The translations under genes and the position numbers were made by a program. Below, in pieces: positions 1 to 6,830 of a stretch of 8,546 nucleotides of DNA (within the stretch, counting starts at the first letter, position 1; the number at the start of each line of letters is the position of its first letter). The DNA comes from an uncultured delta proteobacterium. GTDB lineage: Bacteria > RBG-13-61-14 > DRUE01. Where the stretch lies: NCBI GenBank assembly GCA_903930515.1, contig CAIYYW010000361.1:1-8546 (forward strand). The letters run 5' to 3'. The notes under the pieces were generated by a model. That model was not told the DNA's origin and ran no database searches. It saw nothing but the letters and a program-made list of their open reading frames with translations.

Positions 1-34
1 CCACCATTCCCAAGATCAACCACCGACTCTTCAT
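1..34 (-). CDS. Partial CDS, N-terminus of an exported or membrane-anchored protein downstream of tetR
   Basis: Reading leftwards, an ATG at 34-32 opens a frame with no stop to the window edge, giving 11 residues that start Met-Lys-Ser-Arg-Trp and continue hydrophobic (LILGMV). A positive start followed by a hydrophobic stretch is how a signal peptide or membrane anchor begins. An AGGAGG at 49-44 lies nine bases upstream. A second in-frame ATG at 43-41 directly abuts that site and is less likely to be used. The gene follows a TetR regulator in the same direction with almost no gap, so it is very likely co-transcribed. TetR genes often precede an RND or ABC efflux adaptor (HlyD/MFP type), whose N-terminus would look like this, but 11 residues cannot decide the family. 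That identity is inference only. Confidence 0.6.
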   Translation of the reverse strand, partial: MKSRWLILGMV

Positions 35-43
35 CAAACTCAT

Positions 44-49
44 CCTCCT
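44..49 (-). promoter_or_regulatory. Ribosome binding site AGGAGG of the partial gene
   Basis: The minus strand reads TAGGAGGATG here, so the TAG stop of the TetR gene overlaps a full AGGAGG Shine-Dalgarno. The spacing of nine bases favours the ATG at 34. The arrangement suggests translational coupling of the two genes. Confidence 0.75.
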
Positions 50-683
50 AAATTTTTTCCGCGCCTTTATAAAAAATGTCCAGAATCTCCGAAGCCCTTT
101 CCCGAAGCGAATAATTACGCCCCGACTCAATCCACATGATGATCGAGCCGTTGATCAGCCCGATAAATGCCAGCGCCATCTGCTCCGGCCGCAGCGGCCG
201 GAAGACCCCCTCGGCAATCCCCTGCTGGATCAGACCCGCCATCACCTCCACAAACTGGAATTGGCGCACCCGGATCATATCCCCCAAGTCCGCCCGAAGC
301 GCCCAGTCAAATTCCTTCTGGTTCATGGCGAAAATATGGAACGCCTCCCACCGCGACTCGAAGTAATCAAAAAGGGTCGTGGCCAGCGCGTTCAGTTTGC
401 CCTTGGCCCCCGCCGCCTTTCCCATTGCCGGCCGAACCTGACGCTCAATCTCTTCAATCTCTTCATTGAGCAAGGTAAAAAACAAATCCTCCTTGTTCTT
501 GAAAAAACCGTAGAGCGAGCCGATGCTGAACTCCGCGGCCTTCGCCACTTCGCTCATGGAAGTCTGGTGATATCCCTTCTGAGAGAACAACTTCAGCGCC
601 GCCGAAAGGATTTCCCCCCGGCGGGACTGGTATTCCCTCTCCTTGCGGCCCAATGCCTTCTCTGAATTCTTCTTTCCAGACAT
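48..683 (-). CDS. TetR/AcrR-family transcriptional regulator
   Basis: This is a one-component repressor of about 211 residues, a normal TetR length. The N-terminal DNA-binding domain is clear: a helix RGEILSAALKLFSQKGY (residues about 22-38), then the helix-turn-helix TSMSEVAKAAEFSIGSLYGFFKNKEDLF (about 41-68) with the usual G-x-LY-x-F-F-K-x-K-E-x-L signature. The rest is helical and variable, as expected for the ligand-binding and dimer domain; the ligand cannot be read from it. I chose the ATG at 683 because GGGG lies seven bases before it. The upstream ATG at 701 adds six residues but has no Shine-Dalgarno and lies only about 14 bases after the expected transcription start. The gene is transcribed divergently from the glycosyltransferase genes and leads into a partial gene on its own strand, most plausibly a transport or efflux operon that it controls. 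Autorepression is likely, by analogy with the family. Confidence 0.93.
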   Translation of the reverse strand: MSGKKNSEKALGRKEREYQSRRGEILSAALKLFSQKGYHQTSMSEVAKAAEFSIGSLYGFFKNKEDLFFTLLNEEIEEIERQVRPAMGKAAGAKGKLNALATTLFDYFESRWEAFHIFAMNQKEFDWALRADLGDMIRVRQFQFVEVMAGLIQQGIAEGVFRPLRPEQMALAFIGLINGSIIMWIESGRNYSLRERASEILDIFYKGAEKI

Positions 684-692
684 CCTTGAACC

Positions 693-720
693 CCGATTCA
701 TAATTTAGAATTCCGATTCA
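693..720. repeat. Direct repeat CCGATTCA, possible operator in the tetR leader
   Basis: The 8-mer CCGATTCA occurs at 693-700 and again at 713-720, exactly 20 bp apart (about two helical turns). It lies between the tetR -10 box and its start codon. A short inverted repeat ATTC-AAA-GAAT (716-726) overlaps the second copy and the -10 box. TetR proteins usually bind palindromes, so an operator role is an inference. Confidence 0.4.
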
Positions 721-721
721 A

Positions 722-750
722 AGAATAGCTACGAATGGGGGATTTGTCAA
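722..750 (-). promoter_or_regulatory. Sigma70-type promoter of the tetR operon
   Basis: On the minus strand a perfect TTGACA (750-745) is followed after 17 bases by TATTCT (727-722). The predicted transcription start is near 715, which leaves a leader of about 32 bases to the ATG at 683. Position and orientation fit the TetR gene. Confidence 0.7.
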
Positions 751-772
751 GAGGGGAATTAATTTAAATTAT
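744..772 (+). promoter_or_regulatory. Weak candidate upstream promoter for the glycosyltransferase cluster
   Basis: TTGTCA (744-749) and AATTAT (767-772) are separated by 17 bases on the plus strand. The -35 box overlaps the tetR -35 on the other strand, so the two would be divergent and mutually exclusive. The -10 match is only 4 of 6. If used, it would give a leader of about 100 bases to the ATG at 880. The stronger box at 868 is the better candidate. Confidence 0.25.
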
Positions 773-843
773 TGCAAGTCAATACCACCAAGCTGGGAGG
801 ATTACAAACCAGGCAAGGCTCGCGCTTCATTTCGGGGGTGGTT

Positions 844-863
844 CCTGTCAAAAAAGGGACAGG
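844..863. repeat. Inverted repeat CCTGTC-N8-GACAGG over the GT1 promoter
   Basis: Perfect 6-bp arms CCTGTC (844-849) and GACAGG (858-863) surround an A-rich 8-base centre. The left arm overlaps the candidate -35 and the rest fills the spacer before TATAAT, so a protein bound here would block transcription. It could equally be a REP-like palindrome left by a mobile element; short palindromes of this type associated with REP transposases look similar, but I cannot compare copies from one window. Confidence 0.55.
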
Positions 864-873
864 GTATTATAAT
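845..873 (+). promoter_or_regulatory. Candidate promoter of the first glycosyltransferase
   Basis: A perfect TATAAT (868-873) has CTGTCA (845-850, 4 of 6 to TTGACA) 17 bases upstream. Only six bases separate the -10 box from the ATG at 880, so the transcript would start at or beside the start codon. Confidence 0.5.
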
Positions 874-879
874 GGCAAT

Positions 880-2673
880 ATGATCAGGACCCCTGCCAGG
901 TTTTTTTTAAAGCCCGGGTTGATCGTTGCGGTTTTGCTGGCGACTCATTTTCTGCTGGCATTTCTGGAATTGCGGGCCACTTCCGGCACCTTGGATGAAG
1001 GGTCGCATCTGTCCCGGGGGTTGGCTATTCTTCGGACCGGGGAATTCCGCCTGAGCGTGGCCCATCCGCCCCTGATCAACATTATTTCCGCGCTTCCGGT
1101 GGCCTGGGAAAAAGGCTTGGTGGTTCCGGCGGTTGACGCCTATGTTGGCTGGAATAACCGCAAAATGGACCCGCATCAGAGGAAACAGCGTTTTGAGAAA
1201 CTACTTTTTTCCAACAACTGGAACCGGGATCCGGCCGGGTTGATTAACCGTTCCCGGCTGATGACGATCCTGCTCTCGCTCCTTCTCGGGTTTTGCGTGT
1301 ATCTCTGGGCGAAAAAGCTTTACGGGGTCAAGGCCGGGTTGCTGGCGCTTTTTTTCTATTGCCTTTCGCCCGACCTTTTGGCGCATTCGGCCCTGGTGAC
1401 CAATGATCTGGGAGCGGCGCTGTTTATTTTCCTGGCCGGCTTCAGCTTCTGGCGGTTTCTGGAAAAACCGGGCTTAACAAATTTTCTGGCCGCGGTCCTG
1501 GTTTTAGGCCTGGCGCAATTGAGCAAGTTCAGCGCGGTTTTGTTATATCCGCTGTTTCTGATCATTTTTATCCTGGCGGCGTCCCGGAGCGGGAAAGGGG
1601 TGCTCAAGGGATTATTCCGGCCCTCCTGGCGATCCCCGGATATTTTCCTGAGCATTTATGCCTTAATACTTTTTTTGCTCGGCTCCCTATTGGTGATCTG
1701 GGCCGGATACGGTTTTGAAATTCATTCCTTTTACAACCTCTCCCGGATCGGCATCGTCAGTTGCCCGGGCGCGGGAATTACCTTGAAGTTCAAATGCCTT
1801 CTGCTGGGCATAATTAAAACCCTGTCGCTCCCGCCCCTTACCTATTATTACGGTCTTTGCTGGACATTGCTGGACACGGAAAAGCTAATCAACCCCATTT
1901 ATTTTATGGGCCGGCTCAGCACCCGGGGCTGGTGGTATTATTACCCGCTGATGTTTTTGATCAAAACCCCGCTGCCGATTCTGCTTTTGATCCCGATTCG
2001 GGTCTGGCTGGGAAGGAAAGGCAGGCTGGAAGATTTTGTCAGCAAACTTTTGATCATCCTGGCTCCGGTTTTTTTCTTCCTGGCTTTTATTTTCCTCAAT
2101 CGCAAGCAGGTCGGGCTCCGACATATCCTGATGATCTATCCGTTTATTTTCGTATATCTTTCCGGGATCGCTTCACCCGGGGCCTGGGAGAAAATTAATC
2201 GGTGGAAGAAATTTGCGCTGGGGGCGCTTCTGGTCTGGTATGCCCTGGGCGCCTTTTGGATTCATCCGGACTACCTGGTTTATTTTAACGAGCTGGTGGG
2301 AGGCCCGGAGGGAGGATTAAAGATCTCGGTGGCCGGAGAGGATTGGGGCCAGGACCGAAAGCACCTGGCGCAATATCAAAAGGGAAAAAATCTTTATCCG
2401 CTTTATTACCGGGACTACGGGGAATATGTTTCCGCGCAAAATTACGGGCTGAAATTTGAGCGGTTTGACTGCGAGAATAAAAAACCGGGATATTACGCGA
2501 TCCACCTGATCCGGATGGTCCGGAGCGGGAATTGGAATTACGAGGCGCTTTACGGCTGGTTCCGGGATTTGAAGCCGATCGCCAAGGTTCATCACACCAT
2601 TTATATTTATCAGGTGACAGGAGAGGACTTGAAATCTCCCTCGGCTTCCCAGCCTTGCGAACCCACCCCCTGA
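880..2673 (+). CDS. GT39/PMT-like membrane glycosyltransferase (GT1), polyprenyl-phosphate-sugar dependent
   Basis: The product is a 597-residue integral membrane protein. It has one N-terminal transmembrane helix (about 12-31), then a first extracytoplasmic loop with the acidic signature DEGSH (39-43) and HPP (61-63), which is where GT39/ArnT/PMT enzymes carry their catalytic aspartate. About ten further hydrophobic segments follow. The C-terminal soluble part carries YFNELVGGP (from 468) and DWGQD (488-492), a pair typical of bacterial 'phospholipid carrier-dependent glycosyltransferase' proteins. Family members move a sugar from a polyprenyl-phosphate donor to lipid, glycan or protein outside the inner membrane; donor and acceptor are not visible here. 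The frame is open back to a TTG at 772, but that extension of 36 residues is not membrane-like, spans the promoter and inverted repeat, and lacks a good ribosome site. I therefore prefer the ATG at 880. The gene is first of three tandem glycosyltransferases. Confidence 0.88.
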   Translation: MIRTPARFFLKPGLIVAVLLATHFLLAFLELRATSGTLDEGSHLSRGLAILRTGEFRLSVAHPPLINIISALPVAWEKGLVVPAVDAYVGWNNRKMDPHQRKQRFEKLLFSNNWNRDPAGLINRSRLMTILLSLLLGFCVYLWAKKLYGVKAGLLALFFYCLSPDLLAHSALVTNDLGAALFIFLAGFSFWRFLEKPGLTNFLAAVLVLGLAQLSKFSAVLLYPLFLIIFILAASRSGKGVLKGLFRPSWRSPDIFLSIYALILFLLGSLLVIWAGYGFEIHSFYNLSRIGIVSCPGAGITLKFKCLLLGIIKTLSLPPLTYYYGLCWTLLDTEKLINPIYFMGRLSTRGWWYYYPLMFLIKTPLPILLLIPIRVWLGRKGRLEDFVSKLLIILAPVFFFLAFIFLNRKQVGLRHILMIYPFIFVYLSGIASPGAWEKINRWKKFALGALLVWYALGAFWIHPDYLVYFNELVGGPEGGLKISVAGEDWGQDRKHLAQYQKGKNLYPLYYRDYGEYVSAQNYGLKFERFDCENKKPGYYAIHLIRMVRSGNWNYEALYGWFRDLKPIAKVHHTIYIYQVTGEDLKSPSASQPCEPTP

Positions 2674-2707
2674 GCGCGGGCGTCTCCCTGGGCCGGTTCT
2701 GAAAAAT

Positions 2708-2741
2708 TTGACAGGCTTGATATTTCCAGTAGGCTTAAAAT
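2708..2741 (+). promoter_or_regulatory. Tentative promoter in the GT1-GT2 gap
   Basis: The 74-base gap contains a perfect TTGACA (2708-2713) and a TAAAAT (2736-2741), but they are 22 bases apart, too far for a normal sigma70 promoter. TAAAAT ends six bases before the GTG start, the same distance as at the GT1 start. No terminator hairpin is evident in the gap, so read-through from GT1 is also possible. Confidence 0.3.
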
Positions 2742-2747
2742 TAACCG

Positions 2748-4061
2748 GTGGCAAGCCATAAAAAAGTTTTCCTGCTGATCGCGGGCGCCGGGCTTGGGCT
2801 CAGGCTGGCGCTGGCCTTTTCGGTCACGCCATATTTGACTTCGGACTCGCGCGAGTATCATCAATACGCGGCCAGCCTGGTCAATGAGCACCGGTATGCG
2901 ATGGTTTATCTCGGCCGTCAGTCTTTGCTGCGGGGACAGGTGTTCCAATCCTATCGTCCGCCCGGGTATCCCTTTTTCCTGGCGTTAAGTTACTGGATTT
3001 TCGGGATCCAAACCCGGCCGGTATTGGTGGCCCAGGCGCTTTTGGATTTCTTCAGCGGAATTTTTCTTTACCTGGTCGCGCGCAACTGGCTTTCCCGAAA
3101 ATACAGCCTCTGGGCCTTTTCCGGAATGATGATGGTCCTGGTCTGGGTCCCGATCTATATGACCGAGGCGCTCTTTATGTTCCTGTTCCTGTTCAGCCTC
3201 TGGGTGATCGCGGGGAAGAAACGGGAGAGCTGGCTCTGGATCTCCCTGGCCGGGGTGAGTTGGGCCGGGATCATCCTGGTCAAGCCGGAAAAGGCGATTT
3301 TTGTTCCTCTTTTTTTCGGGTTCCTGGCCTGGAAAAATTATTCCAGAAAAGGAATCGCCCGGGCGGTCGCGTTCGGGTTGATCATATGCGCCTTGCTTCT
3401 CCCCTGGCTGATCCGGGAGAAGACGGTTCACGGACAGTGGGTCTGGATCACGGCCCGGAGCGGGCGGACTTTTTTTGACGGCAGTTATATCCCGATTGAT
3501 CAGAGGAAGGTTTATCTTACCGCGCTCAAGCAGGGATTGAACGAGCTGGAGATGGACAAACTTTTTTACCGGGTCTCGCTGGAATATTTGAGAAAGCATC
3601 CGGGCCATTATTTCCGGGCCGGGATGAAGCGGCTTTATTATTTATGGGACCTGCGCACTTTCTCGGAGGTTCAGGCCTTGTTCATACTTCCGATCCTGGA
3701 GCAAGGGGGCCGGTTCCGGGGCGCGTTGGTTTTCATCAGCTATTTCCTGTTCCTGCTCAGCCGGGTGATCATCGTGCTCGGGGCGCTGGGCGCAATCATC
3801 AGTTGGCGCCGGTTCCGGGAGCTGTTCCTGATTTATTCGGTCCCGATCCTGCTCACCCTTTTCCATTTCCTGCTCTTTCACGGCAAGGCCCGATACCTGG
3901 CGATGGCCTATCCCTGCCTTTGCATCTTGTCCGCGCTTTGGATAAGATGGCTTTTAAGGAAGCTGGGACTGGATCAAGATGAAGAAACGGATTTGGTTGA
4001 TCGCGATTATTCTACTGGTCGGCCTGAACCTGTTCCTGAGAGTGCTCTGGATTCGCGCTGA
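2748..4061 (+). CDS. GT39/ArnT-like membrane glycosyltransferase (GT2)
   Basis: This is a 437-residue polytopic membrane protein. After an N-terminal helix (about 7-27) the first loop carries SDSREYHQYA (32-41), with candidate catalytic Asp33, and RPPGYP (70-75). That spacing, D-x3-Y then RPPGYP, is the hallmark of ArnT-like GT39 proteins. About nine more hydrophobic segments follow, and a Lys-Pro-Glu (near 182) sits at the end of one. The expected role is transfer of a sugar from a polyprenyl-phosphate carrier at the periplasmic face; the substrate is unknown. The start is GTG, with no Shine-Dalgarno in the preceding 15 bases. There is no soluble C-terminal domain as in GT1. The last 27 or so residues are hydrophilic and charged and are read through the start of the next gene in another frame, so the tail may be a late extension after loss of a stop. 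GT2 follows GT1 at 74 bases and overlaps GT3 by 83. Confidence 0.87.
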   Translation: MASHKKVFLLIAGAGLGLRLALAFSVTPYLTSDSREYHQYAASLVNEHRYAMVYLGRQSLLRGQVFQSYRPPGYPFFLALSYWIFGIQTRPVLVAQALLDFFSGIFLYLVARNWLSRKYSLWAFSGMMMVLVWVPIYMTEALFMFLFLFSLWVIAGKKRESWLWISLAGVSWAGIILVKPEKAIFVPLFFGFLAWKNYSRKGIARAVAFGLIICALLLPWLIREKTVHGQWVWITARSGRTFFDGSYIPIDQRKVYLTALKQGLNELEMDKLFYRVSLEYLRKHPGHYFRAGMKRLYYLWDLRTFSEVQALFILPILEQGGRFRGALVFISYFLFLLSRVIIVLGALGAIISWRRFRELFLIYSVPILLTLFHFLLFHGKARYLAMAYPCLCILSALWIRWLLRKLGLDQDEETDLVDRDYSTGRPEPVPESALDSR

Positions 4062-5481
4062 CGCCCCCACCGGCATCCCCAATCATTTTTCCATCCGGGA
4101 CGGTTTCCGCGACGAGGCCGAGAAGTCTCACGAGGCCCGGAACTGGGCCCTGTTCGGCAAATTCCAGACTTCCCCTTACGACGATTTTCAATTCTGGCGG
4201 ATGCAGAGTCCGGTCTGGGTGTATCCGCTCGCGCTTTATTTCCGCATACTCGGCGCGGGATATTTACAGCTCCGGCTGTTCTCGGTCTTCTGCTCGGTCC
4301 TGGGCTTATTTTTCCTGAGCTGGTGGGCCTACCAAAGATGGGGCCCGGCCGCGTCCGCCTTGGTCCTGACCGGCTTGGGCCTGAATTATTATTTTTTGGT
4401 CTATTCCCGGATCGGCCTGATTGAAGGGATGATGAACGCCTGGATGGCAATCGCGGTCTATTGCTTCATTTTGAGCCGGGAGCGGCGCTGGTATTTCCTG
4501 ATCGCCTCGCTCTTATATCTCGGATCCGTTTTTTCCAAGCAGAGCACGCTCTTTTTTATGCCGGCTTTCCTGGGGCTGGCGGCATACCTGATCTGGCTGA
4601 GCCGGAAAGACGGTTTCAAAAATCATCTCCCGGTCCTGATCGGGCTGGTCCTGGTCCTTGGGCTGGTGGCTTATGCGATCTCCAACCCGGAATACCGGAT
4701 GCGCACCCTTTACAATGTCCGGCACGGCCTGCAATACCACCGATCACTCAGCCCGCTCCTGATGAGATTTGATCCGGGGTTCACGCTTCAGAATATTTTT
4801 TCATCCTTCGCGCCCGGGATGCTCTGGCGGGGATTGATCCAACTGCATTTCGCCCTGACCGTCCTAGGGGTTGTAGAGATCGCGCTGATCGGCTGGATGC
4901 TTCTGAAGAAGCGCGGGTTGGATTTTGAGCTGGTCTTGATCCTGGCCTGGTTTATTTTGGCGAGACTGAGCGCGGTGATCTCTCCGCATCGGGTGGTGAG
5001 ATTTTATCTGGCGGAGTTTTACCCGCTCGCGCTCTTGAGCGCGGCTTTGATCGGCCGGACGGACTGGAAAAAAGGCCGGAAAATTCTGGTCGCGGTCGCG
5101 CTCTGCCTGGAGCTTGGTGGAAGCGGATATTATTACTGGGACTGGATGGCTCACCGGCAATACCAGCTTTATGATAATGCCTTAAAGCTGGCCCGGATTC
5201 TGGAGGGCAAACCCGCGGTGATGATCGGGGAATGGGCCGGGCCGTTCACAATGGAAAGCCGGGCGGTTTATTATTATGTCAAACGCGGTTTTAATGAAAG
5301 CCCGGTCCAGCTCGCCAATTTCCGGATCAATTATTTATTGGAAACGATAGAGCCGGCGGACGCGGAGGTGAGCGTTGGCCCTTACCGGAAGTTCTTCCCG
5401 GCCAAATATCTTGACCGGCGCGAGCTTTGGGAGTTCCGTCTTTACCGGAACCGGATCAAGCTCTATCAAGTCCCGCGCTAA
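3979..5481 (+). CDS. GT39-like membrane glycosyltransferase (GT3)
   Basis: The product has 500 residues. It opens with a positively charged MKKR and a strong transmembrane helix (about 5-25), then a loop with RDEAEKSHEARN (44-55), an acidic D-E motif where GT39 enzymes place their catalytic acid, and SPVWVYPLALY (77-87) in place of the usual RPPxYP. A run of about ten hydrophobic segments follows, including a GLNYYFLVYSRIGLIEG stretch, a common feature of these proteins. The C-terminal 130 or so residues are soluble and look periplasmic. The expected reaction is sugar transfer from a polyprenyl-phosphate donor; substrates are not evident. The ATG at 3979 lies inside GT2 with only a weak GGA upstream, but it is needed to keep the first membrane helix, so the 83-bp overlap appears real and suggests translational coupling. 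The TAA stop overlaps the capA stop on the other strand. Confidence 0.86.
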   Translation: MKKRIWLIAIILLVGLNLFLRVLWIRADAPTGIPNHFSIRDGFRDEAEKSHEARNWALFGKFQTSPYDDFQFWRMQSPVWVYPLALYFRILGAGYLQLRLFSVFCSVLGLFFLSWWAYQRWGPAASALVLTGLGLNYYFLVYSRIGLIEGMMNAWMAIAVYCFILSRERRWYFLIASLLYLGSVFSKQSTLFFMPAFLGLAAYLIWLSRKDGFKNHLPVLIGLVLVLGLVAYAISNPEYRMRTLYNVRHGLQYHRSLSPLLMRFDPGFTLQNIFSSFAPGMLWRGLIQLHFALTVLGVVEIALIGWMLLKKRGLDFELVLILAWFILARLSAVISPHRVVRFYLAEFYPLALLSAALIGRTDWKKGRKILVAVALCLELGGSGYYYWDWMAHRQYQLYDNALKLARILEGKPAVMIGEWAGPFTMESRAVYYYVKRGFNESPVQLANFRINYLLETIEPADAEVSVGPYRKFFPAKYLDRRELWEFRLYRNRIKLYQVPR

Positions 5482-6818
5482 TTTTCGGGAAGGAAATCCG
5501 AAAGGGATTTTCCATCGGGAACCAGGATCTGCTCCACCAGGGCTTGCGCCTGTTGGATCTGGTCAAGGCTTTTTGGAGTCAGGAAAGCATATCGGGGTTC
5601 GGCTTTGGATTTCAGGGCCAGGTCGGTCCGAATGATCTGGAATCTTTGGGATGGGAATGATTGGCTGAGGAAAAGGGTTGGGACGATTTCAATTTTACTG
5701 ATCCGGATTTGATCCTTGCCGGCAATCTTTCCTTTTACCAATTCCATCCCCAGGACGGCCGAGATTTTGAATTCGGGATTTAAGGTGTCCGGGATAAAGT
5801 TCCCGAGCGAATACACGATCAGGGCCTGGGAAAGGCCGCGGGGTCCGAGGTTTTTGGGGACATACTTTTCCATCGGCTGCAGGCAATGCGGGTGGTGGCC
5901 GATGATGATGTCCGCGCCCAGTTCAACGATCCGATGGCCGCGCTCAATGATCCGCTCGGGCGGATAGAACTCGAATTCCAAACCCCAATGACAGCTGACC
6001 ACCACAATCTCCGCTCCCAATTCCCGGGCGGTTCCAATATCTTTTCCAACCAGGCTCAAATCCGGCTCCGGGCCGATCAGATTGAATTTTATCAGGTTGA
6101 CCATCCAGGGCTTATCAAGAGGAATCCCGCGGCCATTGGTGGAAAAGGTATAGGCGAGAAAGGCGACCTTGATCCCGTTGACTTCCAGGATTGGAAATCC
6201 CTGATCGCGTTCTTGCGGAGATCTGGCCGTGCCGGTATGGGCAAGGCCGATCTGGTCAAGGGATTCCAGGGTCCGGACCAATCCCTCCGGGCCTTGATCC
6301 AGCGAGTGGTTATTGGCGGTGGAAAAAACATCAAACCCGGCCTCCTGGAACCTCTTCACCAGTTCGGGATCCAGGTTGTATTTAGGGAACACCGAAGTGG
6401 GCCGGCCCGGGACCGAGGGTGATTCCAGGTTGCCGAAGGCAAGGTCCGCTGAGCGGATATATGCCGAGAGGTCGTCAAAGAGGTGTTGGGTATTTTTCAG
6501 GTTGATCCCGGTCTTGGCCATCAGGTCCCCGGCGAAGACCAGCTTGACTTTGCTTTCCGGTTCCGCCCCCGGAGCTCCCCTTCCAAAATCAAGGCTCTGG
6601 TTTTGGAAGTATTTTACGGTCTGCTCCGGCCCGCTCCGGATGGGATGAAAAATTTTATACAGATACCATAAATAAAACCAGCCCGGATCACTTTCCAGGT
6701 CCCCCACCGTGTCCCGGTAAAAGCCGGGATGGGCTTGAGGACTTTGGCTCCGGCACAGGACCGGAACCAGGCAGATCAGGAGAATAATATTCAAATGCCA
6801 TTTCCGGTTCTTGCGCAT
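5478..6818 (-). CDS. CapA-family (PGA_cap) exported metallophosphatase-fold protein
   Basis: This 446-residue protein has an N-terminal signal sequence (charged MRKNRK, then hydrophobic residues 10-21). A cysteine at 22 is preceded by Leu, so a lipoprotein box is unlikely. The CapA domain runs from about 91 to 345 with all expected motifs: FAGDLM (95-100), GNLES (129-133), ANNHSLDQG (168-176), CHWG (276-279), GHHPH (307-311) and YSLGNF (336-341). The Asp, Asn and His of these motifs are the likely metal and active-site residues of the calcineurin-like fold. Relatives act in poly-gamma-glutamate capsule synthesis or anchoring, and many are of unknown role; no pgsB or pgsC partner is present here, so a capsule function is not shown. 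Between the signal and the domain lie about 65 unusual residues, rich in Trp and Tyr (WFYLWYLY at 47-54). Length is somewhat above the usual 350-400. The ATG at 6818 has no good Shine-Dalgarno. It is convergent with GT3 and divergent from the SRPBCC gene. Confidence 0.92.
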   Translation of the reverse strand: MRKNRKWHLNIILLICLVPVLCRSQSPQAHPGFYRDTVGDLESDPGWFYLWYLYKIFHPIRSGPEQTVKYFQNQSLDFGRGAPGAEPESKVKLVFAGDLMAKTGINLKNTQHLFDDLSAYIRSADLAFGNLESPSVPGRPTSVFPKYNLDPELVKRFQEAGFDVFSTANNHSLDQGPEGLVRTLESLDQIGLAHTGTARSPQERDQGFPILEVNGIKVAFLAYTFSTNGRGIPLDKPWMVNLIKFNLIGPEPDLSLVGKDIGTARELGAEIVVVSCHWGLEFEFYPPERIIERGHRIVELGADIIIGHHPHCLQPMEKYVPKNLGPRGLSQALIVYSLGNFIPDTLNPEFKISAVLGMELVKGKIAGKDQIRISKIEIVPTLFLSQSFPSQRFQIIRTDLALKSKAEPRYAFLTPKSLDQIQQAQALVEQILVPDGKSLSDFLPEN

Positions 6819-6830
6819 CCTGGATTATTG

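Noticed and set aside
772-879. TTG-initiated N-terminal extension of GT1 by 36 residues
   Set aside because: It lacks a good ribosome site, is not membrane-like, and covers the promoter and an inverted repeat; the ATG at 880 opens directly into the membrane helix.
2985-3608. 207-residue minus-strand frame opposite GT2
   Set aside because: Its composition is Pro, Arg, Gln, Asp and Glu rich with no domain, and it lies wholly opposite a clear membrane enzyme; a codon-bias shadow.
4007-4450. 147-residue minus-strand frame opposite GT3
   Set aside because: Arg, Pro, Gly and Ser rich low-complexity translation, typical of an antisense shadow.
5886-6422. 178-residue plus-strand frame opposite capA
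   Set aside because: CapA motifs are intact on the other strand through the same bases; no ribosome site or recognisable domain here.
5478-6818. CapA as part of a poly-gamma-glutamate capsule operon
   Set aside because: No PgsB ligase or PgsC partner is adjacent; neighbours are a convergent glycosyltransferase and a divergent SRPBCC gene.
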